A stretch of DNA of 59,150 bases from Guyanagaster necrorhizus (taxonomy: Eukaryota > Basidiomycota > Agaricomycetes > Agaricales > Physalacriaceae): assembly GCF_019112545.1 (NCBI RefSeq), contig NW_025064901.1:566280-625429 (forward strand), read 5' to 3'. A program made the translations under genes and the position numbers. This document shows positions 42,055-53,562 of the stretch, in pieces. Within the stretch, counting starts at the first letter, position 1. Each line of letters opens with the position of its first letter. A model generated the notes under the pieces. That model saw only the letters and a program-made list of their open reading frames with translations, searched no databases and was not told where the DNA came from.

Positions 42055-42076
42055 AGATTACTGAAAGCTCAATGAG

Positions 42077-43210
42077 ATGACAATTAAAAATTGTTATCCT
42101 CTTCCATTAATCTCAGAGCTAATGGACAAACTCCGAGGTGCAAAATACTACAGCAAGCTGGACGTCCGGTGGGGATACAATAATATGCGTATCAAAGAAG
42201 GCGACGAGTGGAAAGCTGCTTTTCGAACAAACTGCGGTTTGTTCGAACCGACAGTAATGTTCTTCGGCCTAACAAACTCACCAGCGATGTTCCAGTGGAT
42301 GATGAATGACATCTTCAAAGATCTCATTGCCACAGGGAAGGTCACAATCTATCTGGACGATATTCTGATCATGTCCAAAACCAAAGATGAACACAGATGA
42401 TTGGTATGCGAAGTCCTATCTTTGATGAGGAAGCACCGACTCTTCCTCAAGGCCGAAAAATGCGAGTTTGAGGTACTAGAAACTGAATACCTCGGAGTCA
42501 TTATCAGTGAAGGGAGTATCAGGATGGATCCAATCAAAGTGGCAGGAGTCACTGAATGGCCGGAACTGACGAAGAAGAAGGAACTACAATCATTCCTCAG
42601 ATTCACCAACTTCTACCGCCAGTTCATCCACGACTACAGCAAAATAGTCCGACCGATGACACAATTAACCAGAAATTCCCCATGGACCTGGGGAATTTCC
42701 CAACAAGCAGCATTTGATGACCTTAAGTGCCGATTAGCCGAAGACGTCATCCTGGCTATACCCAGCCAGGATGGGAAGTTCTGAGTGGAAGCCAACTCAA
42801 GTGAAGGCGCAATTGGGGCCGTACTTTCACAGGAACAAGATGGCAGATGGCAACCAGTCGCCTTCATGTCAAAGGCACTAACAGTAACTGAGTGCAACTA
42901 CGAAATCTATGACAAGAAACTCCTGGCCATAATGCTCGCCCTCGCCGAGTGGCAGCATTATCTCATTGGAGTGGTCCAGATTTTCAAAATCTAGACTGAT
43001 CACCAAAATCTCCACTACTTCCGACAACCTCAAAAACTTAATCACAGACAGGCATGGTGGGTCACGGAACTATCCGAATATGAATATACACTACACCACA
43101 AGGCTGGTGTCACAAACAAGAAAGCTGACTTCCTCAGCCACAGGGCGGATCATAGCCAAGGGGGAGACAACAACAAAGAAGTCGTACTACTACGACCAGA
43201 ACACTTCCGA
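42077..43210 (+). pseudogene. pol: B1 Pol: RT palm/thumb and RNase H
   Basis: After the deletion the frame is continuous to the end of pol apart from single stops. [37 protein letters not shown] and [12 protein letters not shown] (about 42350), with both catalytic Asp present. RNase H: VEANSSEGAIGAVLSQEQ (the first Asp is Asn) and IYDKKLLAIM (catalytic Glu changed to Lys), so RNase H is probably dead. The end reads LHHKAGVTNKKADFLSH. Confidence 0.85.
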
Positions 43211-43213
43211 GCC

Positions 43214-44836
43214 ATGATCATGCCCACAGAAGAAGAGATGCATGAACGCATCAAGAGCACCATACGGGATCCTCACAAGTGGGATCAAAGAATTGCCGTA
43301 TCACTCAATCATGAGCGAGGGCTGAAGAAGGAAGGAGGAATGATCCGCTATGATAGACGAATCTATATCCCCAGAGATCAGAGACTTCATGGTGATGTCA
43401 TTGCGACATATCATGATCATGTGACAGCCGGACATTCCGGAATTGCAAAGACCAAGGAATTGGTCTTACAAGAATACTGGTGGCCCAAAATGGACTATGA
43501 TATCACCCGATATGTCAAAGCCTGCGAGGTTTGTCGATGAGGCAAAACTTCAACATAATCCAGAGCAGCCCCACTGTACCCAAATGAGGTCCCTTCTTCA
43601 CCATGGACTCACATCTCAGTAGATATGATAACCGGACTTCCTGAAAGCAATGGCTATGATGCAATCATCATCATCGTCGATCGCTTCTCGAAAGCAATCA
43701 TTCCAATCACCTGTTCAACAGAATTGACATCCGAGGGATGGGCAAAAATACTATGGAACGAGGTTTATGCAAAGTATGGCATGCCTCAAGTGGTGATTTC
43801 AGACAGAGGACCACAATTTGTTTCCAAATTCTTGGATGATTTGTACCGTCTCCTCAACATCAAAAGAAATGCCTCAACGGTATATCATCCACAAACAGAC
43901 AGCCAAACGGAACAAGCCAACCAAGAAATTGAAAAGTACCTATGACTTTTCATCAGCTACCAACAGGATGACTGAACGGAATGGCTCACACTGGCAGCAT
44001 TCCAACATAACAACAGAATTCATTCTGCAACAGGTAAAACACCGTTCTTTGTCAACTATGGACAGAACCCACCAGTTGCACAAACTGGGCGAATTCATAC
44101 AATGACACCAGCCTCAATGGATTTTGCGGCAACAATAACAAAAATCCACGAGGAAACAAAGAAGGCACTACAAAAAGCAGTGACTACAATGAAAAAACAA
44201 TACGACAAACACAAACATGCTGCACATGAATATGCACCCAACGACAAGGTCTGGCTCGACACTACAAACCTACACCTTCCAAAGCTGAAAAAGAAACTAG
44301 CAGATAAACGAACAGGCCCCTTCAAAGTCATCTCAAAAATTGGCAAATCCGCATACAAGTTACAACTCCCATCAACCTGGAAAATCCATAATGTTTTTAA
44401 TGAAACATTATTGATGCCCTACATCACACCAGCCTTCCCGAACCAAGAAAAACCACCACCACCGTCACCTGAACTCATCGATTACAAAGAACATTATGAA
44501 ATCGATGAAGTTCTAAATCATAGAACATGAAAAATTAGGGCACACAGTGGAGGCATGACAACAACCATTGACTATCTAGTCAGCTGGAAGGGTTATGGTC
44601 CAGAATCAAACCAATGGGTCAATGAAAAATACATGAATGCGGACGACATGATTCGGGATTATGAACACAGGATCAATAAAATTACTATGGGACATACAAC
44701 GAGAAGCAATGTGTCTCAAGTAAACAATGGATCCACAGGCAGCCTGCAACAGATCGAAAGTCATGACATAATGACAGGCAAAACAAAAAATGATCCACCG
44801 CTTTCACAGTTCGAGATCCTGCAACACGACCAATGA
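43214..44836 (+). pseudogene. pol: B1 Pol: integrase, chromodomain and C-terminal tail
   Basis: Open pieces 43214-43540, 43625-43945, 44102-44530 and 44555-44836 in one frame. HHCC finger: YHDHVTAGHSG...CEVCR. Catalytic core: HISVDMITGLPESNGYDAI, VVISDRGPQFVSKF and QTEQANQEIEKYL, with the D, D and E residues present. Chromodomain: DYLVSWKGYGPESNQWVNEKYM (about 44570). A tail of about 60 residues follows (STGSLQQIESHDIM...LSQFEILQ), absent from A2 but present in NB. Confidence 0.88.
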
Positions 44837-44933
44837 CTAATTAGCGGTCAAAGTCTTTATGAATCTGCAGACGACGAATGAGTCCAGAAGATCGCCATCT
44901 CCTGCTGAGGGGTGGCATACTCCCCTAACTTAA

Positions 44934-44965
44934 CCATCGGGATGATGGTCTTAAGGAGGGGGTAA
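44934..44965 (+). promoter_or_regulatory. Hairpin and polypurine tract of B1
   Basis: CCATCGGGATGATGG (6-bp stem with one G-U pair, 3-nt loop) is followed by CTTAAGGAGGGGGTAA, which abuts the 3' LTR. Confidence 0.82.
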
Positions 44966-45499
44966 TGTTACAATTTTTCTTATTTTCTTCCCATTTTTCT
45001 TTCCTTTTCTTCGGAAATGACCTCTATCTTTGCTTAGTCAGGGCACTTAGGCCAGCGCTTATGACTGTGGGAATGCTTAGCTCAGCAGCCCAAGTCGGTC
45101 ATTCTCCTGCTGCACTGCTATGCGCTGTGAAGAGAGAGACAATACCTTTTTTGTCCTCAAATTGCAGTGCACAACTACAGCTCCACAGCGAGACAACAGC
45201 TTTTGTGGGAGACCTAGCAATGGTAGGGGGAATAGCTCTACAGCAGACAATATCTTTTGTGAACAGTTATTTATAACACAATAACAGAATAGTATTTAAG
45301 TAGCTTAGTTCTCGCTGTAATACCTCAGTCTTGAACTAAAGTTTTACTTCACCATCTTATCTCGAGCTCCTGCTACTTGCAACGCCTTGACCTCACAACA
45401 CTCTCATCACATCAAGTGAACTCAGTTGGACATACCCAAAGTGCGAGGTACTGAACTGTTTATCATGTGTTGATTGTCACATGGAATTTGAGCTTAACA
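44966..45499 (+). repeat. 3' LTR of B1 (534 bp)
   Basis: TGTTACAATT...GAGCTTAACA, followed by CAGAG. Differences from the 5' LTR are transitions, for example TGTTAC versus TGTTAT. Confidence 0.95.
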
Positions 45500-45504
45500 C
45501 AGAG

Positions 45505-46214
45505 CCTCACTCTACTATTTCAATTCTACCAATTGAATACTATTTTAATCACCTCTTTTACACTTTTATAAGTCAAAAACTCATATTTACATTTTTTTCT
45601 TCTCCACTACCAACATCCAATGCCTTTTCTATATACATTTTGTATAAAAGCTCTATAAGGAAGTAGAATCCAATAGGCTCACACTGAAACCAGAACTCTC
45701 CCTCCATCTCTTCAACTCCTTTATATCCTCATCTAGTCCCTTCAACATCGCTTCTCACAGATCTTCCATCTCCTGATCCTTCTCATCTCTGAAAAGCAGA
45801 TGAGCTTTCTTCCAGGCCTTCAACTCAGACTCCAAAAACAACTCTGAAAAAGATGACATATTATCCAACCTATAATCATCCTGAAGACCTGCTATAGTAT
45901 CACAGACATCTGCCACCTCATCTGCCAACTCATCCACATGATGCATCAACTTGCATATTAACTTCAAAAGCTGGTGGAGACTGATGGAGACCTTCATACT
46001 GCTGATCACCTCACTCACTGTGATGCTCTTGTTAAACAAACAGGCAGTTTTCTTGATCTTGCAGCAAGAGCAAGTCTGCTCTTGACTGGTGCCTTTGGTT
46101 ATCAGTCATATATACATCATGTGCCATCTTGATAATAGTGCACATAACTCCTTGAAACTAAAAGCTAAGTTAAGCCATGAAAGAAAACTAAGACACTTAC
46201 TCTCACTATCCAAC
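45505..46214. other. Probable 3' tail of D1, with an antisense ORF
   Basis: This sequence follows the B1 duplication, so it should be the continuation of D1 after its chromodomain (interrupted at 37099). No D LTR follows. Similarity to family B ORF1 begins abruptly near 46215 without a B LTR. The stretch is not repeated elsewhere in the window. Its only notable content is the minus-strand ORF at 45755-46039. Confidence 0.5.
45755..46039 (-). CDS. Small helical ORF, antisense to D1
   Basis: 94 codons, MFNKSITVSEVISSM...MEDL. The sequence looks protein-like: no low complexity, alternating hydrophobic and charged residues (LHQLLKLICKLMHHVDELADEVADVCDTI), predicting one or two amphipathic helices. 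No catalytic motif and no membrane helix. It lies opposite to D1 pol, between the end of pol and where the 3' LTR should be. Some Ty3/gypsy elements carry antisense ORFs in that place. Alternatively it is the exon of a captured or unrelated gene. I do not recognise a family. Confidence 0.4.
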   Translation of the reverse strand: MFNKSITVSEVISSMKVSISLHQLLKLICKLMHHVDELADEVADVCDTIAGLQDDYRLDNMSSFSELFLESELKAWKKAHLLFRDEKDQEMEDL

Positions 46215-47431
46215 AATTTATTCGACACTACCAAGAATTCCAGCGCATCCACACAATCCTCCAAAATGTCACACCAGACCTCTCCCTCCACAATATCCCT
46301 GCCTCTGTCTGAAACTCCATCCAACACCCTGAAAAAACAGAACCCAAAGATGAGCCTGGGCGCTCGACTGAAGAGCATCCTAGAGAAGAGGAGCAGCAGC
46401 AGCGGCAACACAAGTACCCCCCAAGACCCCCATCAGCAATTGTCCGAGACTCTGGAAACCCTTGAGCTACAGGGTTTTGATGAACCCAACCTAACACCCC
46501 CATCCCCTCCTCTGAGTGCAGCATCACTGCATCAAGAACAACTGTCACCCAGTCTGGAATTGGGTGCCAGGCTAGAGACTCCCTGGATGCCATTCAGATG
46601 GCTCCAAGGACCAGAAGTATTGACAGGCATCAACCCCAACATGCCTCATCAACAAGAAGTAGTGGAAGGGAGACAAGGGTCAGTAGTCCTGACCCCTTCT
46701 TTGATAACACCAACAGGGATGAGGTCCAGTACTGGCAAGCAGCATCAAGAGTGGCCAGCAGACTGGAACAGAAACAAGGAGGAGCCCCACACCTACCAAG
46801 GCATGGTCCAGTGGTACCAAACCCAATATGGCCGACCCCCCAGTCCCTTGCTGAGTTCATCAATGCTCCCAACTCTCCATTCTGAGAACCAGCCACTCCC
46901 ACCAGTAGCTCTGACCCCTGAACAAGACCAATTGCCAGGGTTGTCCATGCTGATGACTACTACCACTGGCAGTCACCATTCCTCGACAATGATCGCCTGC
47001 TATTATATAGGACAGACACCATCACCGAAACTGATGATATTTCTGTCTGGGGAGATAGGATACCATCAGACCTCAGAACAATCAGGGGTGACAACAAGCA
47101 TATTGACCCCACTGGGGACCTCAAAAGGGTCCTCGATGGGCCAATTGCCACTCTCTTCCTTCACCCCCGGTTCTACAGAAACTTCCGCTGGTATCGCAGA
47201 GCAGTGGTGCCACCAGCAGAAAGAGAAGAGGAGCAGCCCAACTGGGAGCCTACTCCTTGACCTGGACCCGATGATGCTGAGTCAAGCACTCAGCCCCGAC
47301 CTGCTTGCCCCAGAAACCTTTGGCCAGCAAGACAGTTCCCTCCTCGAGGGGACCATCAACAAGGGGGCCGAAGGGGACGATAAGGCCAAGGAGGAGGACC
47401 AAGGCAGCCAAGTCGTGGACCCCATCCTTGA
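46215..47431 (+). pseudogene. B2 ORF1 (N-terminally truncated)
   Basis: In frame with B1 ORF1. Open at 46598-46885 (STRSSGRETRVSSPDPFFDNTNRDEVQYW), then stops, then the conserved end KHIDPTGDLKRVLDGPIATLFL and HPRFYRNFRWYRRAVVPP (about 47090-47220). It ends at TGA 47429, the same place as in B1 (PHP-stop). The membrane helix is lost with the 5' truncation. Gag is in the +1 frame. Confidence 0.6.
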
Positions 47432-49109
47432 GTGGGAAAGCATCGTCAGTATGACTACATATCAAGAACAGGAGAAGAAATGGTGAGAATGAGAGGCATG
47501 AGAGGAGGAGTTCATTCGATTGTACCAAGAGCAGGTGGCCAAATTATGGAGGGACGATTATTGGCTACAATCATCCCTAGGATGAAGGTATACCACTGCT
47601 GATCCTGTTGAACAGGAAGAAATTTTACAGTATGCCATGACTGAACATGCCATTTTTAATTTCAATCAGCAATATTTACATTATCAGATGATGGCAATGC
47701 CATTATATTGACCAAGGTTTGGCAAATGAGAGGCACTGATACCATGGACCCCAAGCATGATGCTGCCTAAGATGGCAAATATGGCATCCTCAATTCAAAC
47801 AGTGACATCAAGATATTTGCTCACCACATCGGCCATCCACAGCATGGCATCTTGGCTAATCCAATCCTATGGACAGCTGAGAATCTATCATCCAAATCCC
47901 TGGACCAGCACAGGGAGCCAATTACTGGGAGGACAGCTACCACCGGATGAAGTGACTGGATCGGTTCTGACCAATGAAAAGAAGGATGACCCTGAAGCAA
48001 TGGCACAGGAGTGGACCATCAAGGATGGGCACATCATCCGAAAGGAAGGACCACTGACCCCAAGAAGCCCCATAGCCGATGATGGGTCCTTGCATTCCTT
48101 TCCAGGGCCCCTGACAGATTGGGCTGATCCCCCTGAGGGGGAACCCCCAAATCCGATGTCACCTCTCAATCCAAAGGTGCATATATTGAATGTCAGACCG
48201 ATGCTCGGAAGGGAGCCCCTTCCTTTTAAAGGAGCTTCAGATGATATTGACTGCTTTCTCATGGACTGTGACTAATATTTCCAAGTTTTTGCCTTGTACT
48301 TCCTCCACGACATGTACAAGGTAAACTATGCCACCACCTACTTTGAAGACAAGGCAAAAGTATGGTGGGTACTACTGGCCCCCAACTTCTGGTTGACCAC
48401 CCGACAACATCATCGGTATCCTGCCTGGCCAGTCCTAAAGCAGATGATCCAAGACAAGTTCATGGACCCAGCAGTCCGAGAAGTCCACAAGTTGAAGATG
48501 AAGGAATACAAGATGGGCGACAAAGCAGTGCCCAATTACTTTGATGAATTGGAGCAACTCAGAAAGCTGGCTGGAATCTGGGAGGATGTAGCTGACTCGG
48601 GGTGAATGGTCGAGTATATAAAATGGGGAGTGCCACCTCATTACCTGAAGACCATCTTGGATCTCAGCCATAGTGTGTCAGTCAGCTATGATGATTGGAA
48701 GGCCCAGATCATCCTGATGTGGCAAGAACGACAACGACAGAAGATGAAGGCAACAAACCTGTGGGACCAGCACAGGTACCAGGGACAGGGCTCAAAGCCC
48801 TCACCTTTGCATGCAACCATGTCTGCCAGGCCCAGCGGCTCAGCTCCAACTTCCCAAAATGACAGAAAGCGAACTGGTAAGGGTCCAAGTACCAGAATGG
48901 GCAAGCAGATTGATATGGATTATCTCAAAAAGGAAGGGAAGTGCTTCAATTGTGGCCAGCTGGGCCACATGGCATGGAACTGCCCTGAGAAGAAGAATAA
49001 ATGCATGCGTGAGGATATCAGGGCACAGATTGCTGAGTTGATGAAGGAAGATGAAGACCTCAGGCAAGACGACAAGCCTGAGGAGGTAAAAGGCGAAGCC
49101 AAGCAGTGA
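46275..49109 (+). pseudogene. gag: Gag of B2
   Basis: The 5' part is open through 47486 (the open frame runs from 46089; similarity to Gag begins near MSHQTSPSTISLPLSETP at about 46270). Further open pieces are 47757-48275, 48294-48605 and 48606-49109. Capsid: PFKGASDDIDCFLMDCD and NYFDELEQLRKLAGIWEDV. Zinc knuckle: CFNCGQLGHMAWNC (about 48940, intact). Stop at TGA 49107 after EEVKGEAKQ. Pol continues in the -1 frame across GGTAAAAG. Confidence 0.85.
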
Positions 49110-51143
49110 GTGATTCTGCTGACTCAGCCAAAAGACTAGATAACAAGTCATAAACTGCTGGACAGACTGACATTTTATCTTCTGTAGTATCATCCCCTAT
49201 GACTAAATTATGCATGCATTTGAATATACCCAACCTTGTTATCCACCAATCAGAATCACCTAAGAAACCGACTCCAGTAACTCAAATGCTGACAAAGGGC
49301 CAAAGAGGGGCAGAGAGCCCCAAAGGTACATCTTCACCAAAAGTTCATCAAACTAAAAATAAAAAACAGACTCAACCACCTTCAGACCGAACAGGGGCAG
49401 AGGGCCCCACAACATAGCTTAAGCCATTCGATACAGAATGGACCTGGCGAGCCATCAAGGATGTCAAGGACAAAGCAATGGCAAAAGCCGTACTCAACAG
49501 TGGCACCCATCCCAGTCTACAATGCAGATGGGACGAAAAACCAAGCTGGATCGATTACCGAATATGTAGAGCTTAGGCTCACTATTGGCAACCATTCAGA
49601 ACGTATCAATTTAGCAGTAACTGACCTAGGAACAAAAGAAGTGTTCCTTGGTCATGATTGGCTGATCAGACACAATCTGCTGATTAATTGGAAAACCGAA
49701 CAGATCATCTTTGCTCGATGTCATTGCCAGAAAATTCCATTCGAACTACCAGATGAAGATCCCGAAGACCGATGGGATGAAGAAATGGACGATGGGGAGA
49801 CTATTCTCACTGTCAATCTACAAAGGGCCATTAGCATTTGGGCAGTCCACCATACTAATGACCTAGCAGTGAAAGCTAATGCTGAAAAAGGGGAGAGGAC
49901 ATTCGAAGAAATAGTACCTGAATGGGCATGCGACTACCAGGATTTATTCAAAAAGGAAAGTTTCGATGAACTACCCGATGCAAAACCCTGGGACCATGCA
50001 ATCAAATTAATCCCTAATGCCAATGCTAACCTGGATTGCAAGTGCTATCCACTAGGCAATAACAAACAACAAGAGCTAGATAAGTTTCTCGAAGAAAACT
50101 TATCTAGTGGAAGGATCCAGCCATCAAAGTCACCGATGGTGTCCCCCTTCTTTTTCATTAAAAAGAAGGATGGAAAACTCTGACCAGTACAGGATTATCG
50201 GAAGCTCAATGAGATGACGATTAAAAACTGTTATCCACTTCTGCTAATCTTGGAGTTAATGGACAAACTCTGAGATGCAAAATATTACACCAAACTGGAT
50301 GTTCGGTGGGGATACAACAATGTCTGTATCAAAGAAGGAGACAAATGGAAGGCTGCTTTTCAAACTCACCGCAGTTTGTTCGAGCCGACAGTTATGTTCT
50401 TTGGACTCACCAATTCACCAGCCACCTTTCAGTGGATGATGAACAATATCTTTAAAGATCTCATCACCACAGGAAAGGTGACCATCTACTTAGATGACAT
50501 TCTCATCATGTCTAAAACCAAGAAAGAACACTGATGGATAGTATGCCAGGTATTGTCCTTGATGAGGAAGCATCGACTCTTCCTCAAGGCTGAAAAATGT
50601 GAATTCGAGGTATTAGAAACTGAATACCTCAGAGTCATTATCAGTGAAGGAAGCATCAGAATGGACCCTGTTAAAGTGGCAGGAGTAACCAAATGGCCAG
50701 AACTGACCAAGAAGAAGGAGTTACAATCATCTCTGGGATTCACCAACTTCTACCGATGGTTCATCTGGGATTACAGCAAAATAGTCTGACCAATGATGCA
50801 ATTAACTGGAAATTCCCCATGGAGCTGAGGAATTTCCCAACAGGCAGCATTCGATGACCTAAAACGCTGACTAGCTGAAGATGTCATCCTGGCTATACCA
50901 AGTCAGGATGGAAAGTTCAAGGTGGAAGCCGACTCCAGTGAAGGTGCAATTGGAGCCATACTGTCACAGGAACAAGATGGTAAATGGCAACCTGTCACCT
51001 TCATGTCAAAGGCGCTCACAGTAACCAAATGCAACTATGAAATCTACAACAAAGAACTCCTAGCCATAATGCTCGCCCTTGTGGAATGGCAGCATTATCT
51101 CATTGGAGCCAATCACACCTTCGAGATCTGGACCGATCACTAA
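49083..51143 (+). pseudogene. pol: B2 Pol: protease-deleted, RT and RNase H
   Basis: The -1 frame is visible at 49083-49417 (SESPKKPTPVTQM), broken by a TAA where B1 has CAA. At about 49497 a deletion of roughly 290 bp joins KAVL directly to the protease C-lobe (APIPVYNADGTKNQ), removing the DSG motif and shifting the frame. 49461-50183 is then open (240 aa, VFLGHDWLIRHNLLINW to KKKDGKL). RT has [13 protein letters not shown] (about 50490) intact. RNase H: VEADSSEGAIGAILSQ and IYNKELLAIM (50922-51143). Confidence 0.85.
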
Positions 51144-51289
51144 AATCTTTGATACTTCCAACAACCCCAAAAGCTTAATCACTGACAAGCTAGATGAGTC
51201 ACAGAACTATCACAGTATGAATATACACTCCATCACAAAGCTAGAGTAGCGAACAAGAAAGCCAATCTCCTCAGCCACAGGGCAGATCA

Positions 51290-53024
51290 TAACCAAGGAG
51301 GAGACAACAACAAGGAGGTCGTATTACTATGGCCAGAGCACTTCCAGGCAATGATCATGCCCATGGAAGAAGACATGCATGAACGCATCAAAAGCGCCAC
51401 TTGGGATCCTCACAAGTGGGATCAAAGAATCACCCTATCACTCAACCACGAGTGAGGGCTAAAGAAAGAAGGGGGATTGATCTATTATGATGAACGGATC
51501 TACATCCCAAGAGATCAACGACTATGTGGTGACATCATTGCCACCTGTCATGATCATGCGACTGCTGGACACTCTAGGATCACTAAAACAAAGGAATTAG
51601 TCTTAAGGGAGTATTGGTGGCCGAAAATGGATTATGATATCACCCAATATGTCAAGGCTTGTGAGGTTTGCCAGCGAGGCAAGACTTCAACACAACCCAG
51701 GGCAGCCCCACTCCACCTGAATGAGGTTCCTTCTTCACCATGGACCCACATTTTGGTGAATATGATAACTGGACTTCCTGAAAGTGACAGCTATGATGCC
51801 ATCATCGTCATAGTTGATCGCTTCTCGAAGGCAATCATTCCGATTGCCTGCTCAACAGAATTGACATCCAAGGGATGGGCAAAAATACTATGGGACGAAG
51901 TTTATGCAAAGTATGGCATGCCTCAAGTAGTGATTTCAGACAGAGGACCACAATTCATCTCCAAATTCTTGGATAATTTGTACCAACTCCTCAGTATCAA
52001 AAGGAATGCCTCAATGGCATATCATCCATAGACAGATGGCCAAACAGAACAGGCCAACCAGGAAATTGAAAAGTACCTAAGCTATCAACAAGATGATTGG
52101 ATGGAATGGCTAGCACTAGCAGCATTCCAACACAACAACAGAATTCATGCCACGATGGGTAAAACACCATTCTTTGTGAATTATGGATGGAACCCACCAG
52201 TAGCAGAAACAGGACAGGCTCATACAACGACACCGGCTTCAAAGGATTTTGCAGCCTCAATGGTGAAGATCCACGAGGACACCAAGACAGCACTCAACAA
52301 AGCTGCTGCAACAATGAAGAAACAGTATGACAAGCACAGATGGGTGGCACATGAATATTCAATCAACAATAGAGTCTGGTTGGATACAACAAATCTTCAC
52401 CTACCAAGGCCAAAAAAGAAACTTGCAGACAAGCAAACAGGTCCATTCAAAGTCATCACCAAAATTGGCAACTCCGCATACAAATTGCAACTCCTGACAA
52501 CATGGAGGATCCATAATGTTTTCAATGAAACATTACTAACTCCATACATCGCACCAGCCTTTCCAAACCAGGAAAAACCACCTCCTCCACCAGCAGAACT
52601 CATCGATGATGAAGAACACTACGAAATCGATAAAGTACTTAACCACAAAACATGAAAGGTTAACGCACGAGGCAGAGGCATGAAAACAACCATTGACTAT
52701 TTGGTCAGCTGGAAGGGATATGGACCAGAATCAAACCAATGGGTTAACGAAAAATATATGAATGCAGAAGATGCCATTTGGGACTATGAATATAGAATCA
52801 ACAAATTGGACATGAAGGGCATAATGTCCAACCGACCGGCTGATGATGGGGGAATGTTACAAGAGGATGTTGAAGATGATGGCATGACAGACGAGCCACA
52901 AATAGTGGGGATATACAATAAAGAGCAATGTACCACAATTGGGCCTCATTTGAAGCCTGCCAACCAAAAGCTGAGAGATCCAACAGATCAGCCATCTGCT
53001 GCTGGCAATGAGAACTTACCCTAA
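51290..53024 (+). pseudogene. pol: B2 Pol: integrase, chromodomain and tail
   Basis: Integrase zinc finger CHDHATAGHSRITKTKEL...CEVCQRGK and core VNMITGLPESDSYDAIIVIVDRFSKAI, VVISDRGPQFISKF, QTEQANQEIEKYL. The first catalytic Asp reads Asn (HILVNMITG). A 12-bp deletion follows the Glu region, and a stop (TAG) sits in HPQTD. The C-terminal domain is open at 52101-52655, then the chromodomain (DYLVSWKGYGPESNQWVNEKYM, from 52680). The tail of about 65 residues differs from B1 and ends at TAA 53022. Confidence 0.85.
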
Positions 53025-53029
53025 CTTAA

Positions 53030-53061
53030 CCATCAGGATGATGGTCTTAAGGAGGAGGTAA
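53030..53061 (+). promoter_or_regulatory. Hairpin and polypurine tract of B2
   Basis: CCATCAGGATGATGG (53030-53044) is a perfect 6-bp stem, with A-T replacing the G-C of A2/NB. It is followed by CTTAAGGAGGAGGTAA next to the LTR. Confidence 0.78.
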
Positions 53062-53562
53062 TGTTACGATTTTCTCTATTTTCTTTTCTTTTTCCTCGGA
53101 AATGACTTCTATCTTTGCTGAGTCAGGGCACTTAGCACTTAGGACCATGGGAATGCTTAGCTCAGCAACCCAGTTGGTTCACATCTTATCACGCTGCTGT
53201 GTGCTGTGAAGAGAGAGACAATACCCTCTTTGTTCTCCAACTGTGGTGCAGCAGTAACAGCACACAGCAGGACAATAGCTTTTGTGGAGAGACTGGCAAC
53301 AGCAGGGGAAACAGCATAACAGCTTTTGTGAACACTTATTTATAGTACGATAACAGAACAGTATTTAAGTAGCATAGCTCTTGCTGTAATACCCCAGCTT
53401 CGAGCTAAAGTTTATTCTCTACCATCCTATCTCGAGTGACTTGCAATGCCTTGATCACACACCTCTGTTAACACATCAGTGAACTCAGTCGGATATACCT
53501 GAAGTGCAAGGTACCAAACTGTTTATCATGTGTTAATAGTCACATGGAGTTTGAGCTTAACA
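53062..53562 (+). repeat. 3' LTR of B2 (501 bp)
   Basis: TGTTACGATT...GAGCTTAACA. About 30 bp shorter than the B1 LTRs through internal deletions. TATTTAAG is present near 53362. Confidence 0.92.

Larger units (their letters stand above)
37100..45499 (+). mobile_element. B1: complete family B chromovirus (8.4 kb)
   Basis: Two 534-bp LTRs (37100-37633 and 44966-45499) with the 5-bp duplication CAGAG (37095-37099 and 45500-45504). Order: PBS, ORF1, gag, pol (-1 frame), chromodomain, tail, hairpin, polypurine tract. The LTR differences I see are transitions only. Defects: many stops, PR DSG changed to NSG, and a 28-bp deletion in RT. It inserted into the 3' end of D1. Confidence 0.95.
46215..53562 (+). 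mobile_element. B2: 5'-truncated family B chromovirus
   Basis: It starts inside ORF1 (similarity to B1 begins near 46215, equal to about 37830 in B1), so the 5' LTR, PBS and start of ORF1 are missing. Gag, pol and the 3' LTR (53062-53562) follow. The flank on the right is family D sequence (D2, minus strand) cut in mid-pol. B2 lacks about 290 bp around the protease. The truncation also explains the missing 3' LTR of D1 and the missing half of D2, if one large deletion removed them. Confidence 0.88.
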
